Source: Thiodiazotropha sp040793985
Lineage (GTDB): Bacteria; Pseudomonadota; Gammaproteobacteria; Chromatiales; Chromatiaceae
NCBI GenBank assembly: GCA_040793985.1
Contig: JBFNJI010000024.1
Coordinates: 268,758-332,757, forward strand
Length of the DNA stretch: 64,000 nt
Direction of reading: 5' to 3'
Positions 48,326 through 56,988 of the stretch are shown here, one piece after another. The number at the start of each line of letters is the position of its first letter. Position 1 is the stretch's first letter. The notes under the pieces are model-generated. The model was not told the origin of the DNA and searched no databases. It worked only from the letters and a program-made list of their open reading frames with translations. The position numbers and the translations under genes are program-made.

Positions 48326-50059
48326 TCACTCATCCGCCGCGGTAAACGCCCTGATGATCCGTCCCGAACGCAGCGGCAAGGGTCCGGGTTGCGCCAGGGA
48401 TTTCGCCTGCTCAGGCAATACACCCTGGGCTTGCAGGTAGCGAAACAACTGGCCCCCATGGTTCTGTTCAACCACAAGAATCCTATCTGCCCCCGCTATT
48501 GCCTGACCCAGTCTCTCTCTTTGCAACGGGGCAAGCAGGCGGATAGCAACGATGCGGACCTCCCTGCCCTGCTGCCTCAGTCGGTCACCGGCCTCCTTGG
48601 CCACACCCGCACAGGAGCCCCAGGTGACAATACAATCATCCCCATGCCCCTCGATCTCCGCCCAGGCATCGCCATAGTCAAAGGCATCAAGCTTGTTCAA
48701 GCGTTTGTTCAGTTGCTCGCGATGGTCGGCTGCCATGCTCGATGGCGTGCCGTGTTCGTTGTGTTCCAGCCCATCCGCGGTATACATGCCATTCGGGGTT
48801 CCGGGAAGCGTCACGGGAGAGATATTGTCAGCAGTTATGCGATAGCGCATGTAGCCGGCGTCAGGAGACTCCTCGATCAGGCGTCTCCAGGGCATTTCAT
48901 TCTCGGGCGGTGCCTCGATTATCGCCTGGGACTGGCCCAGGGACTGGTCCGACAGCACCAGCGAGACAGTCTGCAGATGCTCCGCCAGCTGCACCGCCCA
49001 CTGAGTGGTGAATACGCAATCGCGTATGGAGAGGGGTGCGAACACCAGATGAGGCGCGTCACCGTGCAGACCGTAGAGTGCAATGTCCAGATCGGCCTGT
49101 TCGGACTTGGTGGGAATACCGGTGGAGGGTCCACCACGCATCACGTTGACCACGGTCACCGGGGTTTCACTCATCAGTGCCAATCCCAATCCCTCAACCA
49201 TCAGGCTCAGACCCGGTCCCGAAGTGGCGGTGAGTGAAGGCACACCGCCGAACGAAGCCCCGATAATCATGTTGATCGAAGCCAGTTCATCCTCCGCCTG
49301 CAGCAGAGAGCCTCCGAGCTTCTCCAGTCGTGGCGCCAACCACTCGAGCACCTCGCTTGCCGGTGTGATTGGGTAGGCCGCGACGAACTTTACCCCGCCG
49401 CGCAAGGCACCGACTCCGCAGGCCTGGTTGCCGGTAATACTCCAGACTTGGCGTTTGTCCACTGGCGCCAAGGGAGGATTCACGGCATGCCGATCATGGT
49501 TATACCCCAGACTCAATGCACGCAATGCAGACTCCACCACCTGCTCTCCCTTGCTCTGCAATACACCTTTGACACTCGCATCCAAGGCTTCCAAGGGCAG
49601 GCCGCAGACCATCGCCATTGCACCCAGGGCAACCATGTTGATTCGCCCCCCGGGCAGGCCGGAGGCGAAAACCTTGAAGGGGACCTCCCTGATCTCTGCG
49701 CCGTTGCTGCGAAGTTGCGCCGGCACCTCGCCCGCCGCCGGATCACAGATGATCAGACTCTTCTCCGAGAGAGGGATTTCGTCGGCAAAACGCTCGATGT
49801 TCAACCAGTCGAGCGCCACCAACAGATCGTAGTGGTCACCCATGCACTCTACAGGGCCGGCGCTGAAGCGCACCATTGCAGCCGATTCACCACCCCGTAT
49901 CTGCGGCCCGGCCGATCGCGTCATCAGCCCCAGATAGCCGCAATGGGCGGCAGCCTCCAAAACGATTCGCCCCGCGGTTACCGCGCCGCTGCCCCCGGAA
50001 CCCGTGATTGCTACCGAATAACTGCCCGTCGTTTGTGAGGCTTTATTGTCGTTATTCAT
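48326..50059 (-). CDS. korA: 2-oxoacid:ferredoxin oxidoreductase, fused gamma-alpha subunit (KorA-like)
   Basis: A 577-residue subunit. Residues about 15-190 form the gamma domain (ITGSGGSGAVTAGRIVLEAAAHCGYLGLMTRSAGPQIRGGESAAMVRFS). Residues about 210-577 form the alpha domain, with GNQACGVGALRGGVKFVAAYPITPASEVLEWLA, SINMIIGASFGGVPSLTATSGPGLSLMVEGLGLALMSETPVTVVNVMRGGPSTGIPTKSEQADL. The fusion is the usual form in many aerobic and microaerophilic bacteria. No separate ferredoxin-like delta subunit is present. The start overlaps the end of the OmpA-like gene by 8 bp. Confidence 0.95.
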   Translation of the reverse strand: MNNDNKASQTTGSYSVAITGSGGSGAVTAGRIVLEAAAHCGYLGLMTRSAGPQIRGGESAAMVRFSAGPVECMGDHYDLLVALDWLNIERFADEIPLSEKSLIICDPAAGEVPAQLRSNGAEIREVPFKVFASGLPGGRINMVALGAMAMVCGLPLEALDASVKGVLQSKGEQVVESALRALSLGYNHDRHAVNPPLAPVDKRQVWSITGNQACGVGALRGGVKFVAAYPITPASEVLEWLAPRLEKLGGSLLQAEDELASINMIIGASFGGVPSLTATSGPGLSLMVEGLGLALMSETPVTVVNVMRGGPSTGIPTKSEQADLDIALYGLHGDAPHLVFAPLSIRDCVFTTQWAVQLAEHLQTVSLVLSDQSLGQSQAIIEAPPENEMPWRRLIEESPDAGYMRYRITADNISPVTLPGTPNGMYTADGLEHNEHGTPSSMAADHREQLNKRLNKLDAFDYGDAWAEIEGHGDDCIVTWGSCAGVAKEAGDRLRQQGREVRIVAIRLLAPLQRERLGQAIAGADRILVVEQNHGGQLFRYLQAQGVLPEQAKSLAQPGPLPLRSGRIIRAFTAADE

Positions 50060-51443
50060 TAATTATCAGCACTTCGATGCGTCGATTGCTCTTTCGTCCC
50101 CGTTCAGTTTCGTTATTCGCCACAGGTCTGGATTCGCCATAGCCTATGGCAGTCAAATGAGTCCTATTCATATCGCCAACCTTTTCCAGAAATGATGCCA
50201 CCGTTTCTGCCCGTCGCTGAGAGAGCTGTAGATTGACCTCCGCTCCCCCCACCGAATCGGTATGTCCGGAGACGACAACATCCGGATTTGGAAAAGACTT
50301 GATTGAGGTCACGATCTTGTCGAGCAAGGCGAAATTCTCCGATTGGATTTCGCTCCCACCGCTGGGGAAATTGAATGCCCGCAACTCCAGCAGAACATTG
50401 TGTCCCTGCCTGTAGACATTGGCCTCATCCGAAGTGAAGAGGTCCTGGATCTTGTCGAAGCGCGCTTGTGCTTCACGGTTTTCACGCTCCACGGCCTCAA
50501 GGCGGCTCTGCAGATCCATCCTGGTCGCCAACTCCGCCTGCTGGATCTCGGCATAATTGACCAATTTATCCCGCAGTACGGTGACCACCTCGTGATTGGG
50601 CCTGTCAAAGGGCAGCTCCTCGCCGGTGGGCTCATTGATCAGGCTAATCTGCTTCTGGTACCAGAGAACTATATCCTCCATGCTGTATTCACGCCGCTCG
50701 AAGTCCTTGATCATCTCCGTGATCTCGACGCTGCGTTGCGCCAGCTTGCTTGCACGCAGGGCATGGCTTTTGGCCTTGTGTCTCTGTGTCCTGTTGGTCT
50801 CCAGGACTGCAATCGAGAGAGCCAGCTCCTCATGGGCCAGCTTCAGTGTTTTCGGTGCGAAATCATCCGCTTCACTTTCGGTGGCCTGAGCAATGTCGTA
50901 GCGGGCATTTTCAGTCGCATCCTGCTTCAGCGCTTCCAGCTCGATATCCGCATAACCCTGCAGCATCTCGGGACGCCACTTCTTGGCAGCTTCGATGTCA
51001 CCCTGTTCAACCCGGGTCGAGGCTTTACGCAGCTTTTCATCGAGGTTGCCGAAGCGCTCCTGCATCATGGTATCGGCACCGGCGGCGATTGCCAGCTGAC
51101 GGGCATCGAGTACCTCTCGCATCAGCCGCTTGGAGTGTGTGGCATCCGCCTCCGCCTTATCCAGGATCTTGTTCAGCTCGATGATCGCCAGCGCCACTTG
51201 GTCATCGTTCCGCTTCTGTCCAAAGGCGATCGCCTCAGCGAGTTTTGCCTCGGCGGCGGCAAATCCCACCGGGGCGAGATCGAACAGGTCGTTCATCCTG
51301 TCTTCATTGAGGCGGGCTTGGAAAATTGCTATCTGTTCATACTCTTCGAGGACTTGATATTTCGAGAGGGTCGGAGTCGTGGCACACCCATGATAGAACA
51401 GACTCAGCAAAATGAGAGACAACAACCTCAACCTTATCGCCAT
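50052..51443 (-). CDS. OmpA-family lipoprotein with long helical domain
   Basis: A 463-residue envelope protein. A lipoprotein-like signal (LLSLILLSLFYHGCATTP, Cys in HGC) is followed by about 300 residues of charged helices (DUF4398-like repeats such as VGFAAAEAKLAEAIAFGQKRNDDQVALAIIELNKIL). An OmpA C-terminal peptidoglycan-binding domain comes last, with LRAFNFPSGGSEIQSENFALLDKIVTSIKSFPNPDVVVSGHTDSVGGAEVNLQLSQRRAETVASFLEKVGDM and GYGESRPVANNETERGRKSNRRIEVLI. The Asp and Arg that bind diaminopimelate are present. It probably tethers the outer membrane to the cell wall. It overlaps the start of korA by 8 bp, an unexpected coupling between an envelope and a metabolic gene. Confidence 0.92.
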   Translation of the reverse strand: MAIRLRLLSLILLSLFYHGCATTPTLSKYQVLEEYEQIAIFQARLNEDRMNDLFDLAPVGFAAAEAKLAEAIAFGQKRNDDQVALAIIELNKILDKAEADATHSKRLMREVLDARQLAIAAGADTMMQERFGNLDEKLRKASTRVEQGDIEAAKKWRPEMLQGYADIELEALKQDATENARYDIAQATESEADDFAPKTLKLAHEELALSIAVLETNRTQRHKAKSHALRASKLAQRSVEITEMIKDFERREYSMEDIVLWYQKQISLINEPTGEELPFDRPNHEVVTVLRDKLVNYAEIQQAELATRMDLQSRLEAVERENREAQARFDKIQDLFTSDEANVYRQGHNVLLELRAFNFPSGGSEIQSENFALLDKIVTSIKSFPNPDVVVSGHTDSVGGAEVNLQLSQRRAETVASFLEKVGDMNRTHLTAIGYGESRPVANNETERGRKSNRRIEVLIINE

Positions 51444-51518
51444 AGCTCACTTCTCCTCAGAAAGGCGCATCGTGTTCGCAGTCGTTTGGCATCGACTGCC
51501 TGCCATGCCATTGATAGT

Positions 51519-52043
51519 CTACCAGAATTCCGCCAGCCATAGACGCGCGCGGAGGGTAAATGGGAGGGTATATCCGACGCTTGAGAATTTAACCCTGCCG
51601 TCACCGCCGATGATATAGCTGGTCGGCACTCCGCTGACCCGCCAGGCAGCCGCCAGTTTACCATTGGGATCATTGATCACGGGGAGCTGAAGCTGATTTT
51701 GCCGAAGGAACTCTGTGATCTCACTCTCACTTCCAGACTGCATTGCGACAGAAACCACCGGATAATCCATCGCCAAGGATGCGATGCCACCCGATTCAAG
51801 CTTGCAAACCGGGCACCAGCTGGCCCAGAAATGGACCAGTAGCGGTCGCTCCCCCTGGTGACGCAGATCAAACCACTCGCCTTCCAGGGTTTGACCGGAG
51901 AGCGCTGGTGCGTGTCCATCGGCCAGACCACGGGTCTGCCAGAAATGAATCAGCATCAAGGCAACGACAACAGAGAGAAGAGTCGTGAATCGGGCTAGCA
52001 AGCGCTTGCGTGGCGTGCCCTGTCTGTTTTTTGCCGCAGACAT
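51519..52043 (-). CDS. Membrane-anchored thioredoxin-like protein (TlpA/ScsD type)
   Basis: A 174-residue protein with a basic N-terminus and one membrane helix (FTTLLSVVVALMLIHFW). A periplasmic thioredoxin fold follows with the redox motif WASWCPVCKLE and the cis-Pro loop RVSGVPTSYIIGGDGRV. The CPVC dithiol and lack of other modules fit the TlpA/ScsD disulfide-reductase group used in cytochrome or metalloprotein maturation. It lies 75 bp upstream (on the strand) of the OmpA-like gene. Confidence 0.9.
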   Translation of the reverse strand: MSAAKNRQGTPRKRLLARFTTLLSVVVALMLIHFWQTRGLADGHAPALSGQTLEGEWFDLRHQGERPLLVHFWASWCPVCKLESGGIASLAMDYPVVSVAMQSGSESEITEFLRQNQLQLPVINDPNGKLAAAWRVSGVPTSYIIGGDGRVKFSSVGYTLPFTLRARLWLAEFW

Positions 52044-52060
52044 GGTTTCAGATCATTCGC

Positions 52061-52447
52061 TCAACAGGGCTCATACATCGACTCAAACACCTCCCTGCTG
52101 ACCGCATAGGCGTCCAAGCCCGCTTCATCGTTGGAGACGATATAGTCTCCGGCCGAGTAGTGTGTCTCTCCCTCGAGGGTCTTGATGACGCCATCGTTTT
52201 CAGCGACTTCCGCCCAGACTTTGGTGGTTTTGATGTAGCGGCCAGGGCTGACCTCGGTATAGGTGCCGTCGAAGGTATCCGCGTCCACCGTATAGATGTC
52301 ACCCCCGTTGTCGACCAACCAATCTCTTGGCTTACACCGCTGTATACCGCCCCACTTCCGATAGCTGAATCCTTCGGTATCCAGATCGAGCCTGATCGCA
52401 GATATGCTGGCGCCGGCTCTCTTCTTGTATCTCTTTCTTCTATTCAT
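52061..52447 (-). CDS. Tandem-repeat hypothetical protein (PGDYG-like), 128 residues
   Basis: After a basic N-terminus (MNRRKRYKKRAG) the protein shows two similar halves. One is KPRDWLVDNGGDIYTVDADTFDGTYTEV and the other is SAGDYIVSNDEAGLDAYAVSREVFESMYEP. Each consists of a G/R-D-Y/W-I/L-V core, about ten residues, a V-x-x-x-x-F step and a T/S-Y/M-x-E/P end. This resembles the PGDYG domain family, found in bacteria without a settled role. It is probably cytosolic, with no signal peptide. It lies 17 bp from the thioredoxin-like gene on the same strand. Confidence 0.68.
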   Translation of the reverse strand: MNRRKRYKKRAGASISAIRLDLDTEGFSYRKWGGIQRCKPRDWLVDNGGDIYTVDADTFDGTYTEVSPGRYIKTTKVWAEVAENDGVIKTLEGETHYSAGDYIVSNDEAGLDAYAVSREVFESMYEPC

Positions 52448-52638
52448 GGGGGGTAGCTCATCAACCTAGGGCCAGGGTGGCTGGACCGTCGTTTACCATA
52501 CAACTGCAGAGTTATTAATACCATCGCCATGCCAAGGGTGATATCCGTCATTGGTAGTGCAATCGGGTTGTCATCTTGCAACCTGTGGCAGCACTGGCGT
52601 AATCGATGGTACCTTGCACCTGCCGTGTTCAATATAAA

Positions 52639-53442
52639 CTATTTGCTGCCAAGGGAATTCAGGCGCCAATCGTAATCGAGAAATGAGATATCGATTTCGT
52701 CGCTGCGAAGCCGTTGCACATCCTTAACCGACAACCCGAGTTCTCGGCCATAGTCGGCGATAAAATCAACCAGCGAATGGTAGCCGTTCCAGCCCTGTTC
52801 AAAATCGTCCCGATACCATTTGAATATGGATGACACCTCGAGTCGATCTGCAGTGAAACGGTTGCGCGTTTTGTCTGCAAGGAACAGCTCGGTCTGTTCT
52901 GCCAACTGTATTTCAAGACGCTCGCCGCTATAGGCCTCCGCGCGTAACGCCGGGCAGCCAATACTGGCGCAGTTGACGGCAAAATGAATCCTCGGTTCCT
53001 CGTATTCCCCTTGCTTGCGGATCATTCCGTGTTCAATGTCATCCAGTGATATTTTTTTGCCAAACAGTTGAATGAAATCCCGCTTCCATGGAGAGCTGAA
53101 AAATCCCCCCAAATCCTTGATGGATGCAATCTGCGGATCGGCGGTTAATATCAGCTCCACTGTCCAGGCGTTGTATGCATTGATTAAAAAGGCCAGTTGC
53201 TCGGCAGCCGACCAGGTTTCGAACGACGCTTTGTCGACCGCCGCCAGCGAGTCTAAATATTGCTTCAGCCGCGCACGATCCTTACGCAGGCCATGATAGT
53301 CCACCGCTGTTGTCAGGCCATCTCGCTGCGGTACGACATGCTGTTGCAGCAAGCCATTCCACAGCGTGTGATCGAAGGCGTAGGTCTCCGTTGCCAAAAC
53401 CAGCATCAAGCCGAAGACCACGACTGCTGAAAACCTGTTCAT
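52639..53442 (-). CDS. DUF547 domain secreted protein
   Basis: A 267-residue protein with a signal peptide (FSAVVVFGLMLVLATETYAFDH). The DUF547 core is YHGLRKDRARLKQYLDSLAAVDKASFETWSAAEQLAFLINAYNAWTVELIL, then IHFAVNCASIGCPALRAEAYSGERLEIQL and SSIFKWYRDDFEQGW. The conserved Cys-Ala-Ser-x-x-Cys-Pro and the Asn/Tyr in LINAYNA are typical of the family. DUF547 proteins are predicted to have a papain-like or transglutaminase-like fold. The function is unknown. Confidence 0.92.
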   Translation of the reverse strand: MNRFSAVVVFGLMLVLATETYAFDHTLWNGLLQQHVVPQRDGLTTAVDYHGLRKDRARLKQYLDSLAAVDKASFETWSAAEQLAFLINAYNAWTVELILTADPQIASIKDLGGFFSSPWKRDFIQLFGKKISLDDIEHGMIRKQGEYEEPRIHFAVNCASIGCPALRAEAYSGERLEIQLAEQTELFLADKTRNRFTADRLEVSSIFKWYRDDFEQGWNGYHSLVDFIADYGRELGLSVKDVQRLRSDEIDISFLDYDWRLNSLGSK

Positions 53443-53628
53443 TGCCTGATCAATCCTCTCATCAGATTCGATAGTGTCTATTGTCTCGAACTTGTCACCG
53501 ACCCCTGATTAGTCATTCCCCGGAAGCATAAAGTTCGCAGAGTCATGCAAGGGATTGACAGGGGACACACTGTCTCGAACCGGATGCGACCCATGCCGCC
53601 TGCCGGTTTGTGAATGCCCATCGTCCAT

Positions 53629-54342
53629 CTAATGATGGATCGAGCGATGGATTAAACCCAGGCAGTTTTCGGCATATGCATCAATGGTTGCCGCCGGATG
53701 CTTATACTTCCAAGGCTTCAGGTAGCGCTCCTGGACCATTGTCAACACCATGGTTGCGATGAACTCAGCCGGATAGCCCTGCTCAGGTTGATCCTGCAGT
53801 TGCGAAACCAATCGCCCGATCTCTGCCACCTGGGAGCGTTCAAGGTTCTTCGAATCGTTCTGATGTTCCAGGGGCAGGCTACGGGTTTCGAAATAGAGAA
53901 AATAGAACCAGGGTTGCAGCAGCAACGACGAGTAGAGATACCCCTTGATCAAGACCTCCAGGGCAAGGGCAGGGTCCGGCTCCGCCTTCGCCGCCTCCAC
54001 GATATCCTCACACACCAGGGTTACCGCATCCTTGACGATGATCGCGATGTTGTCCTTGTTGGTAATAGTCAGATAGACCCCTCCCATGCTCAAACCGGTC
54101 TCTGCAAGGAGATCTCTCAGGGACATCGCCTGAAATCCGATCTTCGGCACCAGCTTGAAGGTGGCACGGAAGATCTTTTTCAGGTTCCTAACCGCGAATT
54201 TTTCTCTTCTGATACCTATAAGCGCCTGATTACGCAGGAAAAGCAAAGCGTAGAGCCGGTCTTCGCCATAGGCAAAGCGCTTTTTGAAATCGGCAAATGT
54301 CAACGCCCTCAAAGGAACGCACTCTTGTGTCATGGCAGCCAT
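53629..54342 (-). CDS. TetR/AcrR family transcriptional regulator
   Basis: A 237-residue regulator divergent from the beta-oxidation operon. The DNA-binding helices are KKIFRATFKLVPKIGFQAMSLRDLLAETGLSMGGVYLTITNKDNIA (residues about 53-98), unusually far from the N-terminus for the family (an extra 50 residues precede them). The C-terminal part (VCEDIVEAAKAEPDPALALEVLIKGYLYSSLLLQPWFYFLYFETRSLP) would be the ligand domain. Location and family make it a likely acyl-CoA-sensing repressor of fadE and following genes, an inference. A later start would shorten the leader, but no better ribosome site was seen. Confidence 0.88.
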   Translation of the reverse strand: MAAMTQECVPLRALTFADFKKRFAYGEDRLYALLFLRNQALIGIRREKFAVRNLKKIFRATFKLVPKIGFQAMSLRDLLAETGLSMGGVYLTITNKDNIAIIVKDAVTLVCEDIVEAAKAEPDPALALEVLIKGYLYSSLLLQPWFYFLYFETRSLPLEHQNDSKNLERSQVAEIGRLVSQLQDQPEQGYPAEFIATMVLTMVQERYLKPWKYKHPAATIDAYAENCLGLIHRSIHH

Positions 54343-54368
54343 TGCTGGTGGTCTGTCGAAAATAGTTC

Positions 54369-54420
54369 TTGACAGAAAATTGTAGCATAACTAATTTATA
54401 ATAAAAAACGAACGCTCGCT
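54369..54420 (+). promoter_or_regulatory. Putative fadE promoter with TetR-type operator
   Basis: In the divergent gap, TTGACA (54369-54374) is followed after 17 bp by TAATTT (54392-54397). A perfect TATAAT also lies at 54397-54402 with longer spacing. Just downstream is AACGAACGCTCGCT (54407-54420), an imperfect palindrome matching AACGAACG-TTCGTT at 12 of 14 positions, a common TetR-family operator style. Its position after the -10 would block transcription of the fad operon. Confidence 0.5.
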
Positions 54421-54477
54421 CTTTTTTTGGGTCTAAACGATTAACCACTTTCTTCAGTATCCGGCGGGAGAAGTAAA

Positions 54478-56946
54478 ATGATGACGAATCTAGTCCTAGC
54501 AGCAGTCGCCCTAGTCACCCTGCTGGCACTTGCCTATCGCGGCAGCGGGATCACCGCTACGACCCTGTCCATGGCCATTCTCACCCTGGCCTCTGCCCTC
54601 TTCACCGGGCTTGGCCCCATGACCTGGTTATTCGCCGCTGCGTTTATTGTATGCCTGCTGTTTACCCTCCCCTCACTGCGCCAACAACTCCTCTCCAAAC
54701 CCACCCTCGGCATCATGAAGCGTTTGCTGCCGCCGCTTTCGGAAACCGAAAAAGAGGCCATCGATGCCGGCAGTGTCTGGTGGGATGGTGAACTCTTCAG
54801 CGGCAAACCGAATTGGCAGCGTCTGCTCTCCGGCGCCAAACCCAGCATCACTGACGAGGAGCAGGCCTTCATCGATGGACCTGTCACCGAGCTCTGCCGA
54901 ATGGTCGACAAATGGCAGATCAACCATCAACTGAACCGATTGCCTGAACCCATCATCAACTATGTACGCGACAACGGCTTTCTCGGCATGATCATCCCGA
55001 AACGTTATGGAGGCCTGGAATTCTCACCGATTGCGCAATCCGAAATCCTGCTGCGTCTGAGCAATACCGGCAGCGGTGTCAGCTATCTGGTCGGCGTCCC
55101 CAACTCGCTCGGTCCCGGTGAACTGCTGATCAAGTACGGCACCGATGCACAAAAGGAGTACTACCTGCCCCGCCTCGCCAACGGCACGGAGATCCCCTGC
55201 TTTGCCCTGACCGGCCCCACCGCCGGATCCGATGCCACATCGATACCCGATACCGGCACGGTTTGCATGGGTGAATGGGAGGGGGAAGAGGTGATCGGGA
55301 TGCGCCTCAACTTCTCCAAGCGCTATATCACCCTTTCGTCCATCGCGACACTCGTTGGGCTCGCATTCAGGCTCAAAGATCCCGATGGTCTGATCGGTGA
55401 CACCAAGGATTACGGCATTACCTGTGCACTGCTTCCCCGGGACACCAAAGGGATGCGGATAGGACGCCGCCATCTCCCCGTTGGCGATGCCTTCCTCAAC
55501 GGTCCCCTGCAGGGGAAGGATGTATTCGTGCCGCTGAGCTTCATCATCGGCGGTCCCGAAATGGCCGGCAAGGGCTGGCGCATGCTGGTCAACTGCCTCT
55601 CCGTGGGACGCGCGGTCACCCTCCCCACCACAGCGGTGGCAGTGAGCAAGCGCTCGCTGCTCGGCTCCAGCGCCTACGCCAGTCTGCGTCAGCAGTTCGG
55701 TGTCTCGATCGCTCAATTCGAGGGTATTCAGAAACCACTGGCCCGGATCGCGGGTCTAAGCTATATCATCAATGCCGCACGCCTGCAGACCATTCAGTCG
55801 ATCGTCGAGGGTAACAAACCAAGCGTCCCTTCGGCGATCCTGAAATACCACACCACGGAAATGGCCAGGCAGTGTGTCCTCGATGCCATGGATATCCACG
55901 CCGGTAAAGCAGTCATCAAGGGACCCAAGAACTATATCGCCGATATGTATGAGTCGATGCCCGTAGCCATCACTGTGGAGGGTGCGAACATCCTCACCCG
56001 CAACCTGATGATCTTCGGCCAGGGTGCCACCCGTTCGCACCCCTATGTGATGCAGGAGATGGCATTGGCCCACGCCGAGGAGAGTCCGGAGGTGGTGGCC
56101 AAGTTCGATGCCACCCTGGCTGCCCATATGGGTAAGACAATCAGCAATTTTGCCCGGAGTCTGGTGATGGGACTCGGCCTCTCCCGTGAGGCTGCGGCGA
56201 CGCAAAAACAGCATCTGCTCCCCTACTACCGGCGTATCAACCGACTCAGCAGCCTGTTCGCCGTGATAACCGATGTCGCGCTTCTCAATCTGAATGCGAA
56301 GTTGAAATTCAGGGAGATGCTCTCGGCCCGCCTGGGCGATCTGTTGAGCATGCTGTTTCTGGGCAGCATGGTGATCAAACAGCATGAAGAGAGCCAACAG
56401 GCGGATGAGGAGTGGCCGGTGGCCCAGTGGGCCCTCGACCATCTGCTTTATCAGTATCAGATAGCCTTCGATCAGCTGATGGAGAATTGGCCCAACCGGT
56501 TTGTCCCCATGGTTCTGAAGCGGCTTGCGTTTCCCATTGGTGGGCGCTTCAAGGCGCCGATGGACAAGCTGGAAAAGAGGATTGTCGAACTGATCACCAC
56601 GGACAGTTCTACCAGAAGCGAATTAACCGGCGGACTCTTCATGGAGGCCGGGGCAAACAATCCCCTGGGCGAGGTCAACCAGGTCTTTCTCGAGAGTCTG
56701 CTTTTGCAACCGATCTTGAAAAGAGTAAAGCATGCACTACGCTCGGGTGAATTGACAATGCCGGATGACGGCGACCTCGCCGGCGCGGCCCTGCGTACCG
56801 CCCTGGTCACCGAACACGAGGCTGAGCAGCTGCGACGCTTTGATCGTCACCTGATGGCTGTCATCCACGTCGATGATTTCGACGAGTCGGAGTTGATACG
56901 CACGCCATATCATGAGCAAGACGATCTGCAGATGATCACAGGGTGA
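54478..56946 (+). CDS. fadE: Acyl-CoA dehydrogenase, FadE type
   Basis: An 822-residue acyl-CoA dehydrogenase, close to the 814 residues of E. coli FadE. The first 80 residues are hydrophobic (VLAAVALVTLLALAYRG, LFAAAFIVCLLFTLP), giving membrane association. The dehydrogenase core includes DNGFLGMIIPKRYGGLEFSPIAQSEIL, CFALTGPTAGSDATSIPD, IITLSSIATLVGLAFRLKDPD-like (here RYITLSSIATLVGLAF) and VEGANILTRNLMIFGQGA. The C-terminal helical extension (about 200 residues) is FadE-specific. It carries out the first oxidation of fatty acyl-CoA. It is the first gene of the operon. Confidence 0.96.
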   Translation: MMTNLVLAAVALVTLLALAYRGSGITATTLSMAILTLASALFTGLGPMTWLFAAAFIVCLLFTLPSLRQQLLSKPTLGIMKRLLPPLSETEKEAIDAGSVWWDGELFSGKPNWQRLLSGAKPSITDEEQAFIDGPVTELCRMVDKWQINHQLNRLPEPIINYVRDNGFLGMIIPKRYGGLEFSPIAQSEILLRLSNTGSGVSYLVGVPNSLGPGELLIKYGTDAQKEYYLPRLANGTEIPCFALTGPTAGSDATSIPDTGTVCMGEWEGEEVIGMRLNFSKRYITLSSIATLVGLAFRLKDPDGLIGDTKDYGITCALLPRDTKGMRIGRRHLPVGDAFLNGPLQGKDVFVPLSFIIGGPEMAGKGWRMLVNCLSVGRAVTLPTTAVAVSKRSLLGSSAYASLRQQFGVSIAQFEGIQKPLARIAGLSYIINAARLQTIQSIVEGNKPSVPSAILKYHTTEMARQCVLDAMDIHAGKAVIKGPKNYIADMYESMPVAITVEGANILTRNLMIFGQGATRSHPYVMQEMALAHAEESPEVVAKFDATLAAHMGKTISNFARSLVMGLGLSREAAATQKQHLLPYYRRINRLSSLFAVITDVALLNLNAKLKFREMLSARLGDLLSMLFLGSMVIKQHEESQQADEEWPVAQWALDHLLYQYQIAFDQLMENWPNRFVPMVLKRLAFPIGGRFKAPMDKLEKRIVELITTDSSTRSELTGGLFMEAGANNPLGEVNQVFLESLLLQPILKRVKHALRSGELTMPDDGDLAGAALRTALVTEHEAEQLRRFDRHLMAVIHVDDFDESELIRTPYHEQDDLQMITG

Positions 56947-56988
56947 ACAAATCCCCATAGAGGGAAAGGTAGCGAAGGAGATAGACTG

